64,000 nt of DNA from Lytechinus pictus (lineage: Eukaryota > Echinodermata > Echinoidea > Temnopleuroida > Toxopneustidae), in NCBI RefSeq assembly GCF_037042905.1, contig NC_087247.1, forward strand, positions 34,737,420 to 34,801,419, in the 5' to 3' direction. How positions within the stretch are numbered: the stretch's first letter is position 1; every line of letters starts with the position of its first letter. Below are positions 58,780 through 64,000 of the stretch, one piece after another. The notes below the pieces were generated by a model. It was not told the origin of the DNA and did not search any database. It was given only the letters and a program-made list of their open reading frames with translations. Made by a program: the position numbers and the translations under genes.

Positions 58780-59940
58780 AACATTTTTGGCCAATTTTCA
58801 TTCCCCGCTTATTTGGCGCAGCCTCCATCTATTTAGGCTTTATGTTCATTTAAATGGTATTTAACAAGTTTGTCTGACAAAGCAGTCATATCCAGAAAAG
58901 ATTTAAACAAAGATTTCATTTCATTTCATTTATTGATTTATTCAGGTCCATTGAAATACATCAAACATATTTTTAAAAAAGAGTAAAGAGAGGCAGAGAT
59001 ACAAGATAAGATAAACATGCTAAAATTGTACCAAAGATATTCACAGTACATGCATAAAAATGAACATGAAAGGAAACTGCGAAAGAGCACAGTAAAAATG
59101 TGATGTCAATGCAGTCCCGATATATATACACTAGATTAACTAAACTAAAATCAGCCTTTAAGAGAATTTGACAGGATTCATCTGCAAATATAGAACTTAA
59201 CAAGAACTAATTTTGTACTCACTTTAATCACAAACTGAATCACATGTATGATTTAATGTACAGTAAACTATACAGCTTATGTATTGGCACTTTATTTAAA
59301 TTGCTAAGATTTCTTAACCTATTCAGCAAGAAATGGAATTGTCTGTAAGTTTGAATGATGATTACACATATCGCTCGTTGAAATAAAATATATTCATGAT
59401 AAGTTATACTGATTTTCTTCCATAAGAACCTATACAATGACTAGATATAAATTTGACAACTTATTGGAGTATTGGTTTTGAATTTTTCGTATAGAAATAA
59501 CAAAATCATATATATCGAATGAATAGTCAATATTCAGTTTTGTTCATACGGCAGTATTGTTCTTCCATTAGGCCCATCGGTAAGTATAACTTAAACTTTC
59601 TTCTCACATTATCGTTAACCAAGACGTTCTTTGATAAAGTGTAAAGCTAATTGCTCTTGTTCGGTGAAAATGGGGGGGGTAATTCAGACTGCCATCCACT
59701 TACTATAGGCAAATTTGATAGACATTGAGTACATTGTCAACAATCTGAGTACATGAACGATGTTTGGTAATTGCTCCTATCATCTAATATTAGAATTAAG
59801 TGCATTAAAATGAAGATAATACATGTTGTATCAAGCCATTTTGCTGCTAGATATCTCCTGCCTGTTTAATTTATCCCTACTTCAAAATTGCATCAGCATA
59901 AAAACAACAACATCATTTTGCGTCACATCGGTGAAACCCC
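58780..59940. other. Intergenic DNA with possible LINE tail
   Basis: AAAGATTTCATTTCATTTCA, then TTTATTGATTTATTCAGG, near 58911 looks like a minus-strand LINE 3' tail with an AAATG-type repeat. No reverse-transcriptase frame is visible after it. Confidence 0.35.
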
Positions 59941-59943
59941 TGC

Positions 59944-60430
59944 CGGGACCGTTTCATAAAGCTGTTCGTAAGTTAAGAGTGACTTTAAGAACGAGTGATC
60001 ATTTCTTGTGGTAAATGATATTCATGGGCGGAAATCCCAGAGTGACAACTCAAAATAGTAGGGGGACACAATATCAAATGGCCCCCTACTATTTCTGGTC
60101 TTTTATGATGGTAAGGAATTCATCATTCAAAATCGAAATAAAACCTGTATTTTAGGACGAGATGACCTTACTTTGGAATAACCTTTTTTTTGGCTTGTCA
60201 AATTTATTTCGTCGAAATGACTTGAAATTTTTGGTGATAACTTTTTTTTTTTTTTTTTGCTTGTCAAATTTTCCAGCCCCTTGTCCCCCCTACCTTTGGG
60301 AGAGATTTCCGCCCCTGATGAATTTCCCCATTAATGATCATTGGTGATTATTTAGTTCCAAAGAAAGGTTCGCCAGTAATTGTTCTTTAAGTCGCTCGTA
60401 ACTTAAACTATCAGGCTTATGAAACACCCC
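59944..60430. mobile_element. GTTTCATAAAG MITE split by another element
   Basis: The left GGGACCGTTTCATAAAGCTG and right AGGCTTATGAAACACCCCC ends match the intact 149-bp copy at 63672-63820. Its middle is interrupted by 60023-60317. Confidence 0.75.
60023..60317. mobile_element. Short hAT-like element (CATGGGCGGAAATC) nested in MITE
   Basis: 295 bp with ends CATGGGCGGAAATC and GATTTCCGCCCCTG, and poly-T/GCTTGTCAAATTT phrases inside. The flanks ATGATATT (60015-60022) and ATGAATTT (60318-60325) agree at 6 of 8 positions. The uninterrupted MITE at 63672 shows the empty site. Confidence 0.7.
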
Positions 60431-60433
60431 CTG

Positions 60434-60948
60434 ATCAACAAAATTAGTTACCATGGTTGGTTTCGTTGGTGTGACTATAGAGTCTAACAAGCATTAATTC
60501 AGCTCATTATCCTCGTTCACTTTCATCTCATTTCTACATGGATTCATCAATTACAATTACAATTTGTATCACAATCTACGGCTCATTCTGCACTGCACTG
60601 ATTATCAACATGATTATATGAAATACAGGGAATGGTAGGAGAAACCTACAGCGACATAGATAACCATCTAACATTAAACATGACTAGACCAAGTCCCATG
60701 GCGATTTTTAGCCAAATTGTAGCCTCTAGGGATATCTTTAAATTTATAGGACCTAATCTGTAAAAGCCAAGCATCGTGACAAAAGCTACAAAGACATTTT
60801 ACGGATAATAACGACGCTCCTTTATTTAGAATCACACATATTGGTTTCATCCTTTCCGTTGAATAATATATATTTCAGGTATATTTAGCCTAACCAAAAA
60901 TAATAATCTTAACCAATACTGATGTCAGGATAAACCTTTCTTCTAAGA
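60434..60948. other. 3' flank of methyltransferase gene
   Basis: Nothing recognised. Confidence 0.3.
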
Positions 60949-63511
<2,563 letters not shown>

Positions 63512-63671
63512 CTTTAAATTAATGCCAGATAAGAAAATAAAAGTGAAATACATCAATGAACATGGATATGGACGTGATGCAAGTTTATGCTTCACACTGC
63601 TAATATATCTATAACTAACAATTATTCGGGGGAGCCTTTTATCAACATTTTGGTCTGACAAGTTGTCAGCG

Positions 63672-63820
63672 GGGTGTTTCATAAAGCTGTTCGTAAGTTA
63701 AGAGCGACTTTAGGAACGACTGGTGAACCTTTCTTACCCGCTAAATAGTCACCAATGAACATATTTATGAATATCATTTACCACAAGAAAGGATCACCAA
63801 TCGTTCTTTATGAAACACCC
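63672..63820. mobile_element. GTTTCATAAAG MITE, intact copy
   Basis: 149 bp with ends GGGTGTTTCATAAAG and CTTTATGAAACACCC. PIF/Harbinger-like in look; assignment is inference. It lies in the methyltransferase intron upstream of the 63292-63511 exon. Confidence 0.75.
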
Positions 63821-63829
63821 ACCTGTGAT

Positions 63830-63945
63830 AACATTCCCTGGGTTTGATTGGCTGAGAAGTACTGTTACTTTGGTAACTGTCGGATAAAACAGACTTTGTT
63901 TGATAACACGTCTGACAAGTACTTTCATGAAATGCTTCCCTACAC
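63830..63945. repeat. Partial MITE with TTTCATGAAATGCTTCCC end
   Basis: GATTGGCTGAGAAGTACTGT, GGATAAAACAGAC and TGACAAGTACTTTCATGAAA followed by TGCTTCCC form a typical right half of a TTTCATGAAA-type MITE. The left terminus (near CATTCCCTGG) is worn. Confidence 0.5.
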
Positions 63946-64000
63946 ATACAAGTTTATTGCTTGGTATGACGATAATTATAGTAAGAGTAAAATGCAAGCT

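Noticed and set aside
58341-58784. 147-codon minus-strand frame
   Set aside because: Lies in the non-coding end of a hAT-like element; lysine/glutamate run from a purine tract.

Overview
This is eukaryotic nuclear DNA from a marine deuterostome, most likely a sea urchin. It is A+T-rich, has spliced genes with GT-AG introns, and is full of short inverted-repeat elements and hAT-like DNA transposons with poly-G/poly-C ends. It also carries tRNA-type SINEs ending in ATT repeats and an intronless B-box/coiled-coil gene and an intronless receptor of kinds that are expanded in echinoderms. The species call is inference; no rRNA, mitochondrial or marker gene settles it.

Four protein genes can be supported. 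(1) A mitochondrial methionine aminopeptidase (METAP1D type) on + at 9407-15837. Its seven coding exons splice into a 373-residue frame with all five metal ligands. (2) A one-exon orphan rhodopsin-class GPCR on + at 43632-45167. (3) A RING-less TRIM-like protein on - at 47779-49557, with B-box, coiled coil and C-terminal propeller-like domain. (4) The 3' part of a class I SAM-dependent methyltransferase on -, exons between 60949 and 63511, whose 5' exons lie beyond the right edge. These genes do not form a pathway; they are ordinary neighbours in a repeat-rich region.

Layout: 0-3 kb holds a diverged tandem repeat and anonymous DNA. 3-8 kb holds a 7SL-like SINE, CpG-rich blocks, a small hAT-like element and an NRF-1-type palindrome. 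9-16 kb is METAP1D, with four inverted-repeat elements in its introns. 19.7-23.4 kb is a 3.8 kb fold-back structure containing several nested insertions. 24-43 kb is mostly anonymous DNA with microsatellites, two tRNA-type SINEs, a LINE 3' fragment and MITEs. 43-50 kb holds the GPCR and TRIM-like genes. 50-53 kb holds MITEs. 54.1-58.8 kb is one hAT-like element with a perfect 8-bp target duplication that has itself been invaded by a second element carrying a GGCGCC-rich higher-order tandem array. 59-64 kb holds the methyltransferase gene, a long TTTC microsatellite and nested MITEs.

The most unusual signals are a recurrent dyad-symmetric 17-mer (GAGCGCGAAGCGCGAGC and variants) spaced through two separate hAT-like families, the nested fold-back locus, the 7SL-like head of a SINE, and the higher-order GGCGCC array. 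I found no convincing new enzymatic or defence system.
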